Shown here: positions 15,696-16,201 of the stretch, in pieces
Numbering within the stretch: position 1 is the first letter of the stretch
Layout of the letters: each line of letters begins with the position of its first letter
Assembly (NCBI GenBank): GCA_028293055.1
Contig: JAQGLD010000286.1
Span: 1 to 16,201 of the forward strand
From: Alphaproteobacteria bacterium
GTDB taxonomy: Bacteria > Pseudomonadota > Alphaproteobacteria > Sphingomonadales > Sphingomonadaceae
DNA: 16,201 nt
Reading direction: 5' to 3'
Notes under the pieces: generated by a model
What the model was told of the DNA's origin: nothing
Database searches by the model: none
What the model saw: the letters and a program-made list of their open reading frames with translations, nothing else
Translations under genes and position numbers: made by a program

Positions 15696-16201
15696 CGCGC
15701 CGCCAAGTCGATCCGCATCCCGATTGCCATGCTCTCCCCCGGACCGAGGATATTCAGCCCGAGAGCGTCCCATTCGCTTTCCGGTGTGCCGAGCGCCCCG
15801 TTTGCGTGGCTGACCGGCTCTGCGGCGAAGAAGCCGCCCTCCGGCGGGGAATAAATGTGCAGGAAGCGCGTGCCCTCGGCCGAGAGTGCGAGCGCAAAAG
15901 GCAAAGCTGGATCGTCGATCCGCGCGCGTCCGCTCCAGCCGCCGAAGCCGTGATCCAGATCCTGACCGCAGATCCGCCGTGAGCGAAGATCGTAACGGCC
16001 GGTGGCGGAGACCTTCTCGACCGGCAGGGCATGCTCGTCGATCGTCCAGGCGCTTTCGACAATGGCGTCCAGCAAGGTCTCGGGCCCGCAGTTGAAATAG
16101 GGGTGAAGGCCGAGGCCGCAGGGCATCAGCGCATCGGAGCGATTGGTGCAGGACAGGCGGACGATCAAAGCGGCCGCTTCGAGCGTGAAGACTTGGCGCG
16201 C
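15689..16201 (-). CDS. Aldose 1-epimerase (galactose mutarotase)-like, 5' end outside the window
   Basis: The last 170 residues are present; the frame is open to the window edge, and the TTG at 16168 is internal. The motif LTNRSD-type strand followed by PCGLGLHPYFN (catalytic His region) is typical of the family. So is the later EPVSHANGA segment, which carries the Glu expected as general base. These enzymes interconvert alpha and beta anomers of free sugars in the cytosol or periplasm. The TAA at 15691-15689 lies inside the end of the convergent dioxygenase gene (seven-base overlap). Family confident; sugar specificity unknown. Confidence 0.88.
   Translation of the reverse strand, partial: ARQVFTLEAAALIVRLSCTNRSDALMPCGLGLHPYFNCGPETLLDAIVESAWTIDEHALPVEKVSATGRYDLRSRRICGQDLDHGFGGWSGRARIDDPALPFALALSAEGTRFLHIYSPPEGGFFAAEPVSHANGALGTPESEWDALGLNILGPGESMAIGMRIDLAARQ

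Overview
The window is GC-rich and densely packed. It looks like chromosomal DNA from an alphaproteobacterium, most likely Sphingomonadales. The reasons are the CinA/NadE pair, the small protein ending in a DESFPASDPP-type motif, an EcfG-type (GGAAC...GTT) promoter and palindromic interspersed repeats. This placement comes from sequence character, not from a search. No rRNA, tRNA, CRISPR array, transposase or phage gene was seen. No gene-free stretch exceeds 300 bases.

Layout. (1) 1-940, minus: the 5' part of glutamine-dependent NAD+ synthetase (nadE, cut by the window edge) preceded by a CinA C-terminal-type amidase. They share a symmetric stress-type promoter region with the divergent pair at 1021-1820, a hemerythrin-domain protein and a small one-TM protein. 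(2) 1828-1990: two inverted copies of a double-hairpin repeat, one of which supplies the last codons and stop of a small membrane protein gene (1950-2501, minus). (3) 2593-10065, minus: an export operon made of a small hydrophobic peptide gene, a HlyD/MacA-like adaptor, a MacB/LolD-like ATPase and two tandem paralogous MacB/FtsX-type permeases. (4) 10278-13005, plus: a divergent NtrC-type sigma-54 response regulator and an overlapping histidine kinase. (5) 12910-14633, minus: a DUF2292 (YezD-like) small protein, a TauE/SafE-type exporter and an Rrf2 regulator with four cysteines, headed by an Rrf2/IscR-like dyad. This suggests a sulfur-linked module with its own regulator. (6) 14862-16201: a phytanoyl-CoA dioxygenase-like protein converging on a partial aldose 1-epimerase.

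The most interesting unit is 2593-13005. Two near-consensus sigma-54 promoters (-24/-12) face away from each other, one toward the export operon and one toward the two-component genes. Five copies of one inverted repeat, TGTYCG-N4-CGRACA-like, sit around them: a pair at 9834-9870, a pair at 10190-10225, and one over the start region of the regulator promoter. The simplest reading is that the response regulator binds these dyads, switches on a tripartite ABC exporter together with a 63-residue membrane or secreted peptide, and controls its own gene. The substrate and signal cannot be read from the sequence.
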